Of a stretch of DNA of 64,000 nt, positions 33,616-42,782 are shown piece by piece. Every line of letters starts with the position of its first letter. Positions within the stretch are counted from its first letter, which is position 1. The notes beneath the pieces are model-generated. The model saw only the letters and a program-made list of their open reading frames with translations. It was not told the origin of the DNA and made no database searches. This DNA is from Hydrogenovibrio sp965140365 (GTDB lineage: Bacteria > Pseudomonadota > Gammaproteobacteria > Thiomicrospirales > Thiomicrospiraceae): NCBI GenBank assembly GCA_965140365.1, contig OZ223196.1; one strand, given 5' to 3'. Position numbers and translations under genes: made by a program.

Positions 33616-34422
33616 ATGGCCATTAAAATCAAAACCGAACAGGAACTTGAAAAATTACGCGTTGCCGGCAAATTGGCCGCCGACGTACTCGTCATGATTG
33701 AACCCTATGTCAAGCCCGGCGTCTCGACCGGAGAGCTAAATGACATTATGGCCAAGTACATGACCGAGGTTCAAGGCACCGTTTCGGCGACACTCGGCTA
33801 TCATGGGTTTCCGTCAGAAAGCTGCATCTCCATTAATGATGTCGTCTGCCACGGCATTCCGGATCACGACAAAAAGCTGAAAAACGGCGACATCGTCAAT
33901 ATCGACGTCACGGTCATCAAAGATGGTTACCACGGCGACAACAGCATGATGTACGAAGTCGGCGAGGTCAAACCTTTCGCGCGCCGTTTATGTCGTGTGG
34001 CCCACGAATGTATGTGGCTCGGCATTGAAGCCGTCAAACCGGGGGCCACCTTGTACGATATAGCCGAAGCCATTGAGACACACGCCCACAACAATGACTT
34101 TTCCGTGGTGAAGGAATATTGTGGACACGGCATCGGTGCCGAATTCCACGAAGAACCGCAAGTTGTACACTACACACAGCCGGAATTAAAGAAGATTGTC
34201 CTACAACCCGGCATGGTCTTTACCATTGAGCCCATGATCAACCAGGGCAAAGCCAATGTTAAAACGCTTGGCCCCAATAAAAAACACCCGGGAAATACCA
34301 TTTTCCCGGTCAAAACCGCTGACCGAAAACTTTCCGCACAGTGGGAACACATGCTGGCCGTCACCGACGATGGTTATGAAATCTTAACGCTACGCCCCGG
34401 CGAACAACCCGTCTTACCTTAA
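33616..34422 (+). CDS. map: methionine aminopeptidase, type I
   Basis: Removes the initiator Met from nascent proteins. The metal-binding set is visible: IVNIDVTVIKDGYHGDNSMM (two Asp), GHGIGAEFHEEPQ (His), VFTIEPMI (Glu) and QWEHMLAVTDDG (Glu). The ATG at 33616 with GGAAG in front begins MAIKIKTEQELEKLRVAGKL, the normal N-terminus; the upstream in-frame stretch is leader. 268 residues. Divergent from rpsB and followed 55 bp later by glnD, the standard order. Confidence 0.96.
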   Translation: MAIKIKTEQELEKLRVAGKLAADVLVMIEPYVKPGVSTGELNDIMAKYMTEVQGTVSATLGYHGFPSESCISINDVVCHGIPDHDKKLKNGDIVNIDVTVIKDGYHGDNSMMYEVGEVKPFARRLCRVAHECMWLGIEAVKPGATLYDIAEAIETHAHNNDFSVVKEYCGHGIGAEFHEEPQVVHYTQPELKKIVLQPGMVFTIEPMINQGKANVKTLGPNKKHPGNTIFPVKTADRKLSAQWEHMLAVTDDGYEILTLRPGEQPVLP

Positions 34423-34477
34423 AAACAAGACCCCATGCCGGCCATTTTGATTTGATTGAACCATCAAAGGACTTCGC

Positions 34478-37165
34478 ATGCCGAGTGATAAACCAACCAC
34501 CACCGACACGCCAGAGAATAAACACAACGACGAAAGTTCGATTCCCAACTTCATCTACCAGCTGACACACGAAGGACGCAATCAATCCTTGAGCGCCGGC
34601 AAAAACCTGCTCAAAGAGTTCAATGAACAACAGTTCGTCAAATTTGACCAGGACCGTTCCATTGAAGCGCTCATTAAAGAGCGCACCTCTTTTATCGACC
34701 AGCTGCTCAAAAAAATTTGGCAACATCACTTTCCAAAAGACGGCAACCATCAACTGACGTTGATTGCGGTCGGAGGTTACGGACGAGGCGAACTGCAACC
34801 CTATTCCGATATTGACCTGCTGATTCTCGGCGAGTCCTATGAAACACAACAACAAACCATCATCGAGTTCATCACCTACTTATGGGACCTGGGCTTCGAA
34901 GTCGGCCATGCCGTTCGCAACTTGGAAGAATGCATCCAATCCGGCAAAGAAGATGTCTCCACCGCCACCAACCTGCTTGAAGCCCGTTGGTTATCAGGCG
35001 ATTACGAGCAATTCACCGCGTTGCAAAACCTCTTCAACCTGAAAACTTTTTGGCCCAGTCAGGAGTTTTTTGAGGCCAAACAGGAAGAGCAGTCTCGCCG
35101 CCACAAACGTTATCACAACACGCTTTACCAACTGGAACCCAACGTCAAAGAAAGTCCGGGCGGTTTACGGGACATTCAAACCATTCTTTGGGTGGCCAAA
35201 CGCCACTTCGGTGCCAGTTCGCTACAGGAATTGATGCAACATAACTTCATCACTCAACACGAGTTTCAGGAAATTCAGGCCGCCTACCTGTATCTCAACC
35301 GAATTCGGTTTGCCCTGCACCGCTTGAAAAAGCGCCACGAAGACCGCTTACTGTTTGATAACCAACAGCAACTGGCGGAGAAGCTCTACCCGAACCTGTC
35401 CCACGAAGACAGCGTTAAAGCCGTCGAAGCCTTTATGAAACCCTACTATCAGAACGTCCACATCGTGGCGCGCCTGAATGAAATCCTGCTGCAACACTTC
35501 AAAGAAGAAATTTTTCGTACCAGCGAAGACCATATTGAGCAGATTAACCCGCGTTTCCGCATCGTCAATAACTATCTTGACGTTGCCAAAACCAACCTGT
35601 TCGAAAAAAACCCAACCGCACTACTGGAAGTTTTCATTATTATTGAAAATTACCAACACCTGATTCAAGGTATCCGGTCTCGCACCATTCGCTTGATTCG
35701 CAATAACCTGCACCGGATCGACGACCAATTTCGCTCCGACCCGATTAACAAAGCCCTGTTCATTGAAATTTTCCGCCAACCCAAAGGCGTCAATGCCGCC
35801 GTTAAACGCATGTATGCTTACGGCATATTGAGCGCATATTTGCCGAGCTTTAAAAAGATTTCCGGGTTAATGCAGTTTAATATATTTCACGCCTATACCG
35901 TTGATGAGCATACTATTTTAGTCATTCGAAACTTACGTCGATTCTTTATCAACCAATACGCTTATGAATTTCCAACGGCGCACCAAGTCGCCAAACAATT
36001 GTGCAAACCGGAAATCCTGTTGCTGGCCGGACTCTTCCACGACATCGCCAAAGGGCGCAATGGCGCACACGAAAAACTCGGTGCGGTCGATGCCAAAGAG
36101 TTCAGCTTTAAGCACAACTTAAGTAAAAACGATACCGAACTCTTAAGCTGGTTGGTTTTGCGCCACTTGGATTTCTCCTATGTCGCTCAGAAAAAAGATT
36201 TATCCGACCCGGAAGTCATCGCCCAATTTGCCGAAAAAGTCGGCACACAGGAGCGACTGGACTACCTCTATCTCCTAACCTTGGCGGATGTCCGCTCCAC
36301 CTCAGATGATGTTTGGAACGATTGGAAAAACCAACTTTTCCTACAGCTTTACCACAACACCACCCAGGCGCTGGACGCCACATCGACCCAGCCGAGAGAC
36401 CGCGCCAAGCAAGCGATTTTCAACAAAGAAAAAGCCAGCGACATCCTGAAAGGTAAAGGGCTAATACCTCGGGAATTTCAAACTTTCTGGCAATCTTTCG
36501 AACAAACCGACTTTTTTAATCGCCAAAGTCCAGGCGAAATCGCGCGCATCACCGCGGCCCTGCATGATGAAGACGAAGACGACATCAACATTCATCTACA
36601 GCCGACCACGTCTCGCGGAGCCACAGAATTAATTATTTACATGCACGACCGCAACTACTTGTTCGCGCAATTCACTCAGATTCTCGACAAACTCGGGCTC
36701 AATATCGTCGAAGCCAAAATTTATTCCGGCACGGATAACATGACCTTGGTCATTATCTACTTGTTAAACCACGAAAATTTATCGATTACTGACGAAGTGA
36801 TTCTGGCGGAAATCGAAGACACTCTGAAATATCAATTATTCCTGAAAATGGACAGCACACCGCAGCCCCAACCTGAGCCACGGCGAACACGCGCCTTCCA
36901 CACGCCAACGGAAATTCATTTCCAGGAATTAAATGAAGAATTGACCGAATTGAGCATTACCACCAAAGACATTCCAGGCCTACTGGCTCGGATTGGACAA
37001 GCGTTCAAGAGCTGTCAGATTCGAGTGCATGACGCCAAAATCAATACCGTGGGTGAAAAAGCGGAAGACGTCTTTATGATCAGCTCGACCAGCAACCACT
37101 CCATTCACTCGCACCATACGCAGGAAGCCTTGAAAGCCGCATTGCTGGATAATATCGAACCCTAA
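34478..37165 (+). CDS. glnD: [protein-PII] uridylyltransferase / uridylyl-removing enzyme
   Basis: The glutamine sensor that adds UMP to PII when nitrogen is limiting and removes it when glutamine is high. The nucleotidyltransferase domain has GGYGRGELQPYSDIDLLILG (about 89-108), the linker GGLRDIQTILW, the hydrolytic HD domain ILLLAGLFHDIAKGRNGAHE (about 505-525), and two C-terminal ACT domains (about 700-780 and 815-890). The 895 residues compare with 890 in E. coli. AAGGA precedes the ATG. Co-transcribed with map. Confidence 0.96.
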   Translation: MPSDKPTTTDTPENKHNDESSIPNFIYQLTHEGRNQSLSAGKNLLKEFNEQQFVKFDQDRSIEALIKERTSFIDQLLKKIWQHHFPKDGNHQLTLIAVGGYGRGELQPYSDIDLLILGESYETQQQTIIEFITYLWDLGFEVGHAVRNLEECIQSGKEDVSTATNLLEARWLSGDYEQFTALQNLFNLKTFWPSQEFFEAKQEEQSRRHKRYHNTLYQLEPNVKESPGGLRDIQTILWVAKRHFGASSLQELMQHNFITQHEFQEIQAAYLYLNRIRFALHRLKKRHEDRLLFDNQQQLAEKLYPNLSHEDSVKAVEAFMKPYYQNVHIVARLNEILLQHFKEEIFRTSEDHIEQINPRFRIVNNYLDVAKTNLFEKNPTALLEVFIIIENYQHLIQGIRSRTIRLIRNNLHRIDDQFRSDPINKALFIEIFRQPKGVNAAVKRMYAYGILSAYLPSFKKISGLMQFNIFHAYTVDEHTILVIRNLRRFFINQYAYEFPTAHQVAKQLCKPEILLLAGLFHDIAKGRNGAHEKLGAVDAKEFSFKHNLSKNDTELLSWLVLRHLDFSYVAQKKDLSDPEVIAQFAEKVGTQERLDYLYLLTLADVRSTSDDVWNDWKNQLFLQLYHNTTQALDATSTQPRDRAKQAIFNKEKASDILKGKGLIPREFQTFWQSFEQTDFFNRQSPGEIARITAALHDEDEDDINIHLQPTTSRGATELIIYMHDRNYLFAQFTQILDKLGLNIVEAKIYSGTDNMTLVIIYLLNHENLSITDEVILAEIEDTLKYQLFLKMDSTPQPQPEPRRTRAFHTPTEIHFQELNEELTELSITTKDIPGLLARIGQAFKSCQIRVHDAKINTVGEKAEDVFMISSTSNHSIHSHHTQEALKAALLDNIEP

Positions 37166-37204
37166 ACACCATTAAACACCACTTGGTTCGTTTTCGCATT
37201 TCCA

Positions 37205-37246
37205 ACCAGGCCTGGCGATTTTTGTTACTCGCCAGGCCTGGTGGTT
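37205..37246 (+). terminator. hairpin terminator after glnD, built from two iterated palindromes (copies 8 and 9)
   Basis: Two CCAGGCCTGG copies (37206-37215 and 37232-37241) are embedded in a 14-bp stem (37205-37218 with 37229-37242) around a 10-nt loop, followed by GGTTTTAT. Position 40 bp after the glnD stop supports a terminator role, though the T-tract is short. Confidence 0.6.
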
Positions 37247-37630
37247 TTATGAATCTGGACACACCTCAAACAGCTCAAATGCATTATTATCCAAATCTTT
37301 GATAAACAACGCATTTCGCCCGGAACGACTTCGGGTATACACCACGTTTCTTGCTTGTAAAAAAGCTTCATAATCCGTCACCGAATCCACTCTCAACGCA
37401 AAGTGAAAATCCCGTCCGCCATGCTCAGGACGTTCAGTGTTTTCGTTCGGGTTCGGCAATTCCATGATGTGCAAACTCTGGCCATTGTATAAGTCCAGCC
37501 AGTAACCCGGAAAGCCTAAATTCGGCCGATTCAATACCGACAGCCCCAATAAGCTCTGATAAAAGTTCAAACTGGCTTCCGCATCCGAGACAATAATGCT
37601 GACATGATCCAGCCCAATAACATTTGCCAT
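37247..37630 (-). CDS. VOC (glyoxalase/bleomycin-resistance) family protein
   Basis: A 127-residue vicinal-oxygen-chelate protein with the paired beta-alpha-beta-beta-beta modules: GLDHVSIIVSDAEASLNFYQ at the start, SLHIMELPNPN in the middle, DFHFALRVDSVTDYEAFL and the C-terminal NALFIKDLDNNAFELFEV. Metal ligands would be His8, the His or Glu in SLHIMEL, and the Glu near the end. The substrate cannot be told from sequence. The ATG at 37630 is preceded by GAGGAG; the upstream extension would run through the dapD terminator. Confidence 0.75.
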   Translation of the reverse strand: MANVIGLDHVSIIVSDAEASLNFYQSLLGLSVLNRPNLGFPGYWLDLYNGQSLHIMELPNPNENTERPEHGGRDFHFALRVDSVTDYEAFLQARNVVYTRSRSGRNALFIKDLDNNAFELFEVCPDS

Positions 37631-37673
37631 CCGCTCCTCTCCTGTAAAAATCGAAAAACACACTCGCATAATA

Positions 37674-37700
37674 CAAAAAACCCAGCACAAAGGCTGGGTT
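37674..37700 (-). terminator. Rho-independent terminator after dapD
   Basis: Minus strand: AACCCAGC, loop CTTTGT, GCTGGGTT, then a T run (37675-37680 on the plus strand are all A). It lies 30 bp past the dapD stop. Confidence 0.85.
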
Positions 37701-37731
37701 TCAGGGTGTCTAACCTTATAAAGTTTTCGGG

Positions 37732-38631
37732 TTAGTCGTTATTATGAAGCGCTTCATTCAAGCCACCCCAAACGGCTCCGTCCGTCATAACCGCTTGGAC
37801 TTCACCGGTTTGGCTGTGGCGACGGAACAACAATTTGGATTGCCCTGATAGATCACGAGCAGACACAATCGAACCGTCCGGCATCTTCACTTTAGTGCCG
37901 GCGGTCAAATACAAACCGGATTCGATAATGCAGTCATCGCCCAAGGAAATACCCAAACCGGCATTCGCACCTAACAAGTTGCGCTGCCCCATGGAAATGA
38001 CCTGTTTACCGCCACCGGACAAGGTTCCCATAATGGAAGCACCACCACCGATATCCGTGTTTTCGCCCACAACCACACCGGCACTGATACGACCTTCGAC
38101 CATGGAATTCCCCAAGGTGCCCGCATTAAAGTTACAGAAACCTTCGTGCATAATCGTCGTACCCGGTGCCAAGTGCGCACCCAAACGAACGCGATCCGCG
38201 TCCCCGATACGCACCCCTTCCGGAATGACGTAATCGACCATACGCGGGAACTTGTCAATCGAAGTCACCGTTAACTGAATCGCTTCATCCGCAATCGCTT
38301 CACGCAAGTTTTCGACTTCAGACGGCAGCACCGGTCCGGCACTGGTCCAGGCCACGTTGGTCAATAAACCAAACACACCATCCAGGTTAATGTCGTGCGG
38401 TTTATAAGCACATTCCGACAACAAATGCAGACGCAAATACGCGTCTTCCGCCGATGTCGGCGCATCATCCACCGAAGCGATTTCGACCGTCACAAAATCG
38501 CTTTTGATAATGCCGGCTTTTAATGCCAAGCAGTTACGCGCAATTTCTTTATTGGAGCGCGGGAACCATACATCTAATGTCGCACCTGTTTTTGCATCGC
38601 TATAACGATGGCCGATTCGTTTGATAGTCAT
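37732..38631 (-). CDS. dapD: tetrahydrodipicolinate N-succinyltransferase (long proteobacterial type)
   Basis: Succinylates tetrahydrodipicolinate in lysine and diaminopimelate synthesis. It has an N-terminal alpha/beta domain (about 1-130), a hexapeptide beta-helix (about 135-260: IGDADRVRLGAHLAPGTTIM, STMVEGRISAGVVVGENTDI-like turns, GGGASIMGTLSGGG), and a short C-terminal domain. It resembles the longer Pseudomonas-type DapD more than the 274-residue E. coli enzyme. 299 residues. Divergent from yffB-dapE, whose product acts two steps later in the same pathway. Confidence 0.88.
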   Translation of the reverse strand: MTIKRIGHRYSDAKTGATLDVWFPRSNKEIARNCLALKAGIIKSDFVTVEIASVDDAPTSAEDAYLRLHLLSECAYKPHDINLDGVFGLLTNVAWTSAGPVLPSEVENLREAIADEAIQLTVTSIDKFPRMVDYVIPEGVRIGDADRVRLGAHLAPGTTIMHEGFCNFNAGTLGNSMVEGRISAGVVVGENTDIGGGASIMGTLSGGGKQVISMGQRNLLGANAGLGISLGDDCIIESGLYLTAGTKVKMPDGSIVSARDLSGQSKLLFRRHSQTGEVQAVMTDGAVWGGLNEALHNND

Positions 38632-38666
38632 AACAGTCTTCTCATCTATTCAAAACCAAAACGCGA

Positions 38667-38672
38667 ATTATA
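38667..38672 (-). promoter_or_regulatory. candidate -10 box for dapD
   Basis: A perfect TATAAT on the minus strand, 35 bp before the dapD ATG. The -35 region (TTCTCT) is weak. Confidence 0.4.
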
Positions 38673-38794
38673 CCTTTTCTTACCAAAACAGAGAAGCCGT
38701 TCCAACCGAGAAAAGCACCATCTTCCCGCTCAAAGTCACCGCAAAATGCTTTAAAATAACCGTCATTCAAAATACACTTTTAGGAACGACTCTG

Positions 38795-39154
38795 ATGAAC
38801 CCCATCATTTTATACGGCATCCCCAATTGCGATACGGTACGAAAAGCGCGTAAATTCTTGGAAGCACAACAAGTCGATTATCAATTTCACGACTTCCGCA
38901 AAGACGGCCTCACAAAGGACATTCTTCAAAACTGGTTACGGCAACAACCGATCGACGTGATTGTCAATAAACGCAGCACAGGCTGGAAACAACTAAGTGA
39001 CGAACAAAAACAGCAACTGATGGCCGGTGACGACATTCTATTACTCGCCGACATCCCCACGTTAATTAAACGCCCCGTTTTACAGACCGACACAGCTATA
39101 CTGTTTGGCTTTAATGAAGCCGATTATCAAAAGGCAACGCAAAAACCGACATAA
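38795..39154 (+). CDS. yffB: ArsC/Spx-family protein YffB
   Basis: A 119-residue thioredoxin-fold protein of the ArsC/Spx/YffB group: IILYGIPNCDTVRKARKFLE has a single N-terminal cysteine (no CxxC), and LIKRPVLQTDTAILFGFNE is the C-terminal signature. The function is uncertain; E. coli YffB is said to use glutathione. In E. coli it also lies directly before dapE, which strengthens the call. The ATG at 38795 is used; the upstream extension overlaps dapD and is not coding. Confidence 0.85.
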   Translation: MNPIILYGIPNCDTVRKARKFLEAQQVDYQFHDFRKDGLTKDILQNWLRQQPIDVIVNKRSTGWKQLSDEQKQQLMAGDDILLLADIPTLIKRPVLQTDTAILFGFNEADYQKATQKPT

Positions 39155-39237
39155 GGTTCCGCTCAAGCCTTCTAAAACCACCGCCAAACACCTAAAATAA
39201 GCGGTACAGAAAACGAATACACCAACAAAAACACACG

Positions 39238-40383
39238 ATGACCTCTATGACCGAAACCATTCAACTTGCTCAACAACTGATTCAAATTGAATCCGTCACT
39301 CCGGACGATAACGGCTGCCAACCCTTAATTGCCGACTACCTTCGTCCGCTGGGGTTCCAGATCGAACCCATGCCATTCGGAGAGGTCCATAACCTGTGGG
39401 CCAGACGTGGCGACACCGGCCCTTTCATCGTATTTGCCGGACACACCGATGTGGTCCCGACCGGCCCGGAGGAGCAGTGGCAACACCCGCCCTTCTCCGC
39501 GCACATCGATGATAAAGGACAGTTATACGGCCGCGGTTCCGCCGACATGAAAAGCAGTATTGCCTGCTTTATGGTCGCCACCAAACGTTTCGTGGCAAAA
39601 TACCCCAATGCGCCAGGTTCCATCGGTTTTTTGATTACCAGTGATGAAGAAGGCCCCGCCAAAGACGGTACAGTCAAAGTCGTGGAAGCACTGGAAGCAC
39701 GCGGTGAAAAATACGATTACTGCTTAGTCGGAGAACCTTCCAGCAGCCAAAAACTGGGGGATTCCATTAAAAACGGACGTCGTGGCTCGCTCAGCGGTCG
39801 TCTGACGGTGAAAGGAACACAAGGCCACATTGCGTATCCCGAGTTGGCTGAAAACCCGATCCACACCCTGGCGCCAGCGTTGAAAACCTTGACTGACACC
39901 GTCTGGGACACGGGCAACGAGTATTTCCCGCCCACGTCCTTTCAAGTATCCAACATTCATGCGGGCACCGGCGTCACTAACGTCATTCCGGGGGATTGCG
40001 TCGTGGACTTCAATTTTCGCTTTTCCACCGAACAAACCCCAGACAGCTTAAAACAAGCCGTACACGCCATTTTAGATGGTTGTGAATTCCATTATGATTT
40101 ACAATGGAATTTATCCGGACTGCCGTTTATTACCCCTGCCGAAGGCCAGTTGATTCAAGCCGTTTCCAAAGCCATCCGGCAGGAAACCGGTTTGCAAACA
40201 CAGCTTTCCACCGGCGGCGGGACATCGGATGGTCGTTTCATCGCCCAAACCGGCGCGCAAGTCATTGAGTTGGGACCACTGAATGCCACGATTCATAAGA
40301 TCGACGAGCATGTCAGCGTGGATGACTTGAATACATTGACGGATATTTACGAACAAACTTTAATCAATCTATTGGTGAACTGA
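39238..40383 (+). CDS. dapE: succinyl-diaminopimelate desuccinylase
   Basis: An M20-family dizinc enzyme that removes succinate from N-succinyl-LL-DAP, giving diaminopimelate for lysine and peptidoglycan. The metal ligands are in FAGHTDVVPTG, GRGSADMKSS, and SDEEGPA (catalytic Glu), then VGEPSSS, and the distal His in GPLNATIHKIDEHV. The 381 residues match E. coli (375). The ribosome site is poor at both candidate starts (39238 and 39247). It overlaps the next gene by one base (TGATG). Confidence 0.95.
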   Translation: MTSMTETIQLAQQLIQIESVTPDDNGCQPLIADYLRPLGFQIEPMPFGEVHNLWARRGDTGPFIVFAGHTDVVPTGPEEQWQHPPFSAHIDDKGQLYGRGSADMKSSIACFMVATKRFVAKYPNAPGSIGFLITSDEEGPAKDGTVKVVEALEARGEKYDYCLVGEPSSSQKLGDSIKNGRRGSLSGRLTVKGTQGHIAYPELAENPIHTLAPALKTLTDTVWDTGNEYFPPTSFQVSNIHAGTGVTNVIPGDCVVDFNFRFSTEQTPDSLKQAVHAILDGCEFHYDLQWNLSGLPFITPAEGQLIQAVSKAIRQETGLQTQLSTGGGTSDGRFIAQTGAQVIELGPLNATIHKIDEHVSVDDLNTLTDIYEQTLINLLVN

Positions 40384-40592
40384 TGTTATCGATAATGCTC
40401 CAAATCCTGGCACTGGTCATTTTTATCGCGCTGATCTGGCCCTATATTAAACAAGAAAACTGGAAAGAAAAGTTCATCGATAACAAACAAGCCCGTTCAA
40501 TCCTCATCGTCTTTGTGGTGATTTTACTGTTTACTTTTGGGTTATCACTTTTATTCGAAAACTTTTATCCGATTGAACGACTTGACCAATAA
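40383..40592 (+). CDS. small membrane protein of unknown function
   Basis: A 69-residue protein with two membrane helices (about 4-20 and 40-60) joined by a charged loop (KQENWKEKFIDNKQARS). I do not recognise the family. Its ATG shares a base with the dapE stop, so it is translationally coupled and probably real. The 160-bp repeat element begins 14 bp after its stop. Confidence 0.6.
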   Translation: MLSIMLQILALVIFIALIWPYIKQENWKEKFIDNKQARSILIVFVVILLFTFGLSLLFENFYPIERLDQ

Positions 40593-40606
40593 TGGTAAAA
40601 CCATAT

Positions 40607-40766
40607 GAGAGCTTTGCATGAGTGGGGCGCGATGGAAAAATGCGATAAAATTTTTCTGAATTAGGCGGAAAACGCAGCGAATAGCTGGCTATTCGCCAGT
40701 TTTTCAACGACATTCAGGGAAATTTTAGCCATTTTTATCCGTGCATCCATCTCGTGCAAAGCTCTC
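40607..40766. repeat. 160-bp inverted-repeat element, copy B
   Basis: Ends GAGAGCTTTGCATGAG and CTCGTGCAAAGCTCTC. The central hairpin is GCGAATAGC (40677-40685) with GCTATTCGC (40688-40696): relative to copy A both arms have changed (T to G, A to C) and pairing is kept. Located between the small membrane protein gene and the cyclic-nucleotide-binding gene. Confidence 0.9.
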
Positions 40767-40802
40767 CATATAACAACAATAAAGAAGCTTAGGAGCCAAA
40801 CC

Positions 40803-41291
40803 ATGCCAAAACCAGCCGAAACCCAGTTGATTGCCGAGTCCGTACTTGGAGCTGACTTAACGCAAGAAGATTGCGAAGCTCTCTCCGAAATCGTCAAACA
40901 ACGTACGTTGACTAAAAGTGAAATCTTATTTGAACCGGACACGCTGGACGGCAACTTGTATATTCTGGTGGATGGCAAACTGGAAATTCTCAAAGTCATC
41001 AACCCGGAAAAAACCATCCACATCAATACCTTGAAAAAAGGCGCCTTGATTGGTGAGCTGAGCTTTTTGGATGGTATTGCCCACACGATGCGACTGCAAG
41101 CCCGGGATGACGTAACGGTGCTGATTTTGCATCGAGATGAATTCGAATCACTGGTCGAGAAAAACCCAAAGCTCATGTTCAATGTGATGCGCTCCATCCT
41201 GCGCTTTTCCCACCATCTACAACGTAAAATGCTGCAAGAGAATCTGGAAATGCAAAAACACATTCAAAGCAGCTATATGGCGCAATACTGA
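40803..41291 (+). CDS. cyclic-nucleotide-binding domain protein
   Basis: A 162-residue protein made almost only of a cNMP-binding (CRP-like) beta-barrel domain (about 25-130): FEPDTLDGNLYILVDGKLEI, KGALIGELSFLDGIAHTMRLQ (phosphate-binding cassette) and a C-terminal helix region to the end. There is no helix-turn-helix, so it is not a CRP-type regulator. It could be a stand-alone sensor or scaffold; the ligand is unproven. The start has AGGAG upstream. It is followed by a strong terminator. Confidence 0.8.
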   Translation: MPKPAETQLIAESVLGADLTQEDCEALSEIVKQRTLTKSEILFEPDTLDGNLYILVDGKLEILKVINPEKTIHINTLKKGALIGELSFLDGIAHTMRLQARDDVTVLILHRDEFESLVEKNPKLMFNVMRSILRFSHHLQRKMLQENLEMQKHIQSSYMAQY

Positions 41292-41310
41292 TGACGACAA
41301 ACGTTCAAAT

Positions 41311-41340
41311 AAAAAAAGCGGCTCAAAAGCCGCTTTTTTT
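41311..41340. terminator. bidirectional Rho-independent terminator
   Basis: Seven A residues, stem GCGGCT/AGCCGC with CAAA loop, seven T residues: a 13-bp symmetric stem. It lies between the convergent cNMP-domain gene (plus) and the symporter gene (minus) and can end both. Confidence 0.92.
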
Positions 41341-41379
41341 ATACCTAATTTTTGCCTGAAACCCGCAAACGTTACCCTT

Positions 41380-42732
41380 CTAGGTCACACTCTCAAAAAA
41401 CACAATGAACACCAAAACCGGCGCTACAAATTTCACCAATACGCCGTAAATTCCTGACCAGTTTGGCGGCATACCGGATTGTTCATCACGCTGGTGCTGT
41501 GTCCACACCCAACCGACAAACAAAGCGGTGAACATTCCGCCTAATGGCAACATCACATTCGATGTCAGGAAGTCCATGGTCTCGAAAAAGGTTTTATCCT
41601 GAAAGAAATGCACGTTTTTCCAAAGATTGAACGAGAGAACGCTGCCCAAGCCCAAGGTCCAGGAAAACAGTCCCAGTGACCAGGCCGCTTTACGGCGCGT
41701 AAAACCCCAGTTCTGTTCCAGCCAACTGATGGCCGGTTCAATCATGGAAATCGCGGAACTCAACGCGGCAAACACCACCATACCAAAAAATAAAGTGCCG
41801 AAGAACCAGCCGCCGGTCATCTGCCCGAAAGCAATTGGCAAGGTCTGGAACAACAAGCCCGGTCCGGAGCCGGCTTCCAGGCCGTTACCAAATACAATCG
41901 CAAAAATCACCAGGCCTGCAATCAACGCGATAAGGGTGTCGGCCGCGACAATCCATAAACTGGCACGCACGATGGAATAATCTTTCGGCATATAGGAGCC
42001 ATACACCATCATGGTACCGAACCCGAGACTCAGCGTGAAAAACGCATGCCCTAACGCAATCAATATCGAATCGGTCGTCAAAGCGGAAAAATTGGGTTTG
42101 AACAGAAACTCAAAACTCTGCCCCAAGGCGCCGGTTGTCGTCGCATAACCGAGCAACACCATCAAGATAATCAATAAACCGGGCATCATGATGTTGATAG
42201 CGCGTTCAATCCCACTGCGCACGCCTTTCACCACAATCAAAATCGTTAACAGCATCACCACCGAATGCCAAAACGTCAAGCCGGATGGGCTGGCCACAAA
42301 ATCATCGAAGTGCTGTTGCGCTTGGTCGGCATTCATCCCGTTAAACACACCAAACAAACTGTCCACGAAATAAGCAATGCCCCACCCCGCAATCACCGAA
42401 TAAAACGTCAGAATCAATAAACCGCCCATCACCGCATTAAACCCCAGCAGCACCCACAGCTTGCTGGAACCGGTTTCACGGACGATATTGGCGATGGCTT
42501 GCGGCGGACTGGCCTTACCGGCGCGCCCCAGGGTGATTTCCGCGATAAGAATCGGCAAGCCGATCAGCAGGATGCAAAGCAGGTAAACAATGACAAAAGC
42601 GCCACCACCATTTTCGCCGGTAATGTAAGGAAACTTCCAGAGGTTGCCGAGCCCGACGGCCGAACCGATTGCTGCTAAGATGAAAATCGTTTGGGACGTC
42701 CACGCCTGAGTTGAAAGTTTCAACTGCGCCAT
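41380..42732 (-). CDS. sodium-dependent transporter, neurotransmitter:sodium symporter (LeuT-like) family
   Basis: A 450-residue inner-membrane symporter with about eleven helices. The N-terminal AAIGSAVGLGNLWKFPYITG is the unwound TM1 region that binds sodium and substrate in LeuT; NGGGAFVIVYLLC follows. Members of this family carry amino acids with sodium; the substrate here cannot be assigned. It stands alone, divergent from murB with 50 bp between. Confidence 0.9.
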   Translation of the reverse strand: MAQLKLSTQAWTSQTIFILAAIGSAVGLGNLWKFPYITGENGGGAFVIVYLLCILLIGLPILIAEITLGRAGKASPPQAIANIVRETGSSKLWVLLGFNAVMGGLLILTFYSVIAGWGIAYFVDSLFGVFNGMNADQAQQHFDDFVASPSGLTFWHSVVMLLTILIVVKGVRSGIERAINIMMPGLLIILMVLLGYATTTGALGQSFEFLFKPNFSALTTDSILIALGHAFFTLSLGFGTMMVYGSYMPKDYSIVRASLWIVAADTLIALIAGLVIFAIVFGNGLEAGSGPGLLFQTLPIAFGQMTGGWFFGTLFFGMVVFAALSSAISMIEPAISWLEQNWGFTRRKAAWSLGLFSWTLGLGSVLSFNLWKNVHFFQDKTFFETMDFLTSNVMLPLGGMFTALFVGWVWTQHQRDEQSGMPPNWSGIYGVLVKFVAPVLVFIVFFESVT

Positions 42733-42782
42733 AAATATTCCTTTATAATAACCACACTTATTGTTACAAAATTATAGCAGAT

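Noticed and set aside
34361..34855. A 164-codon open frame on the minus strand
   Set aside because: It overlaps the end of map and the start of glnD, both certain genes, and has no family resemblance.
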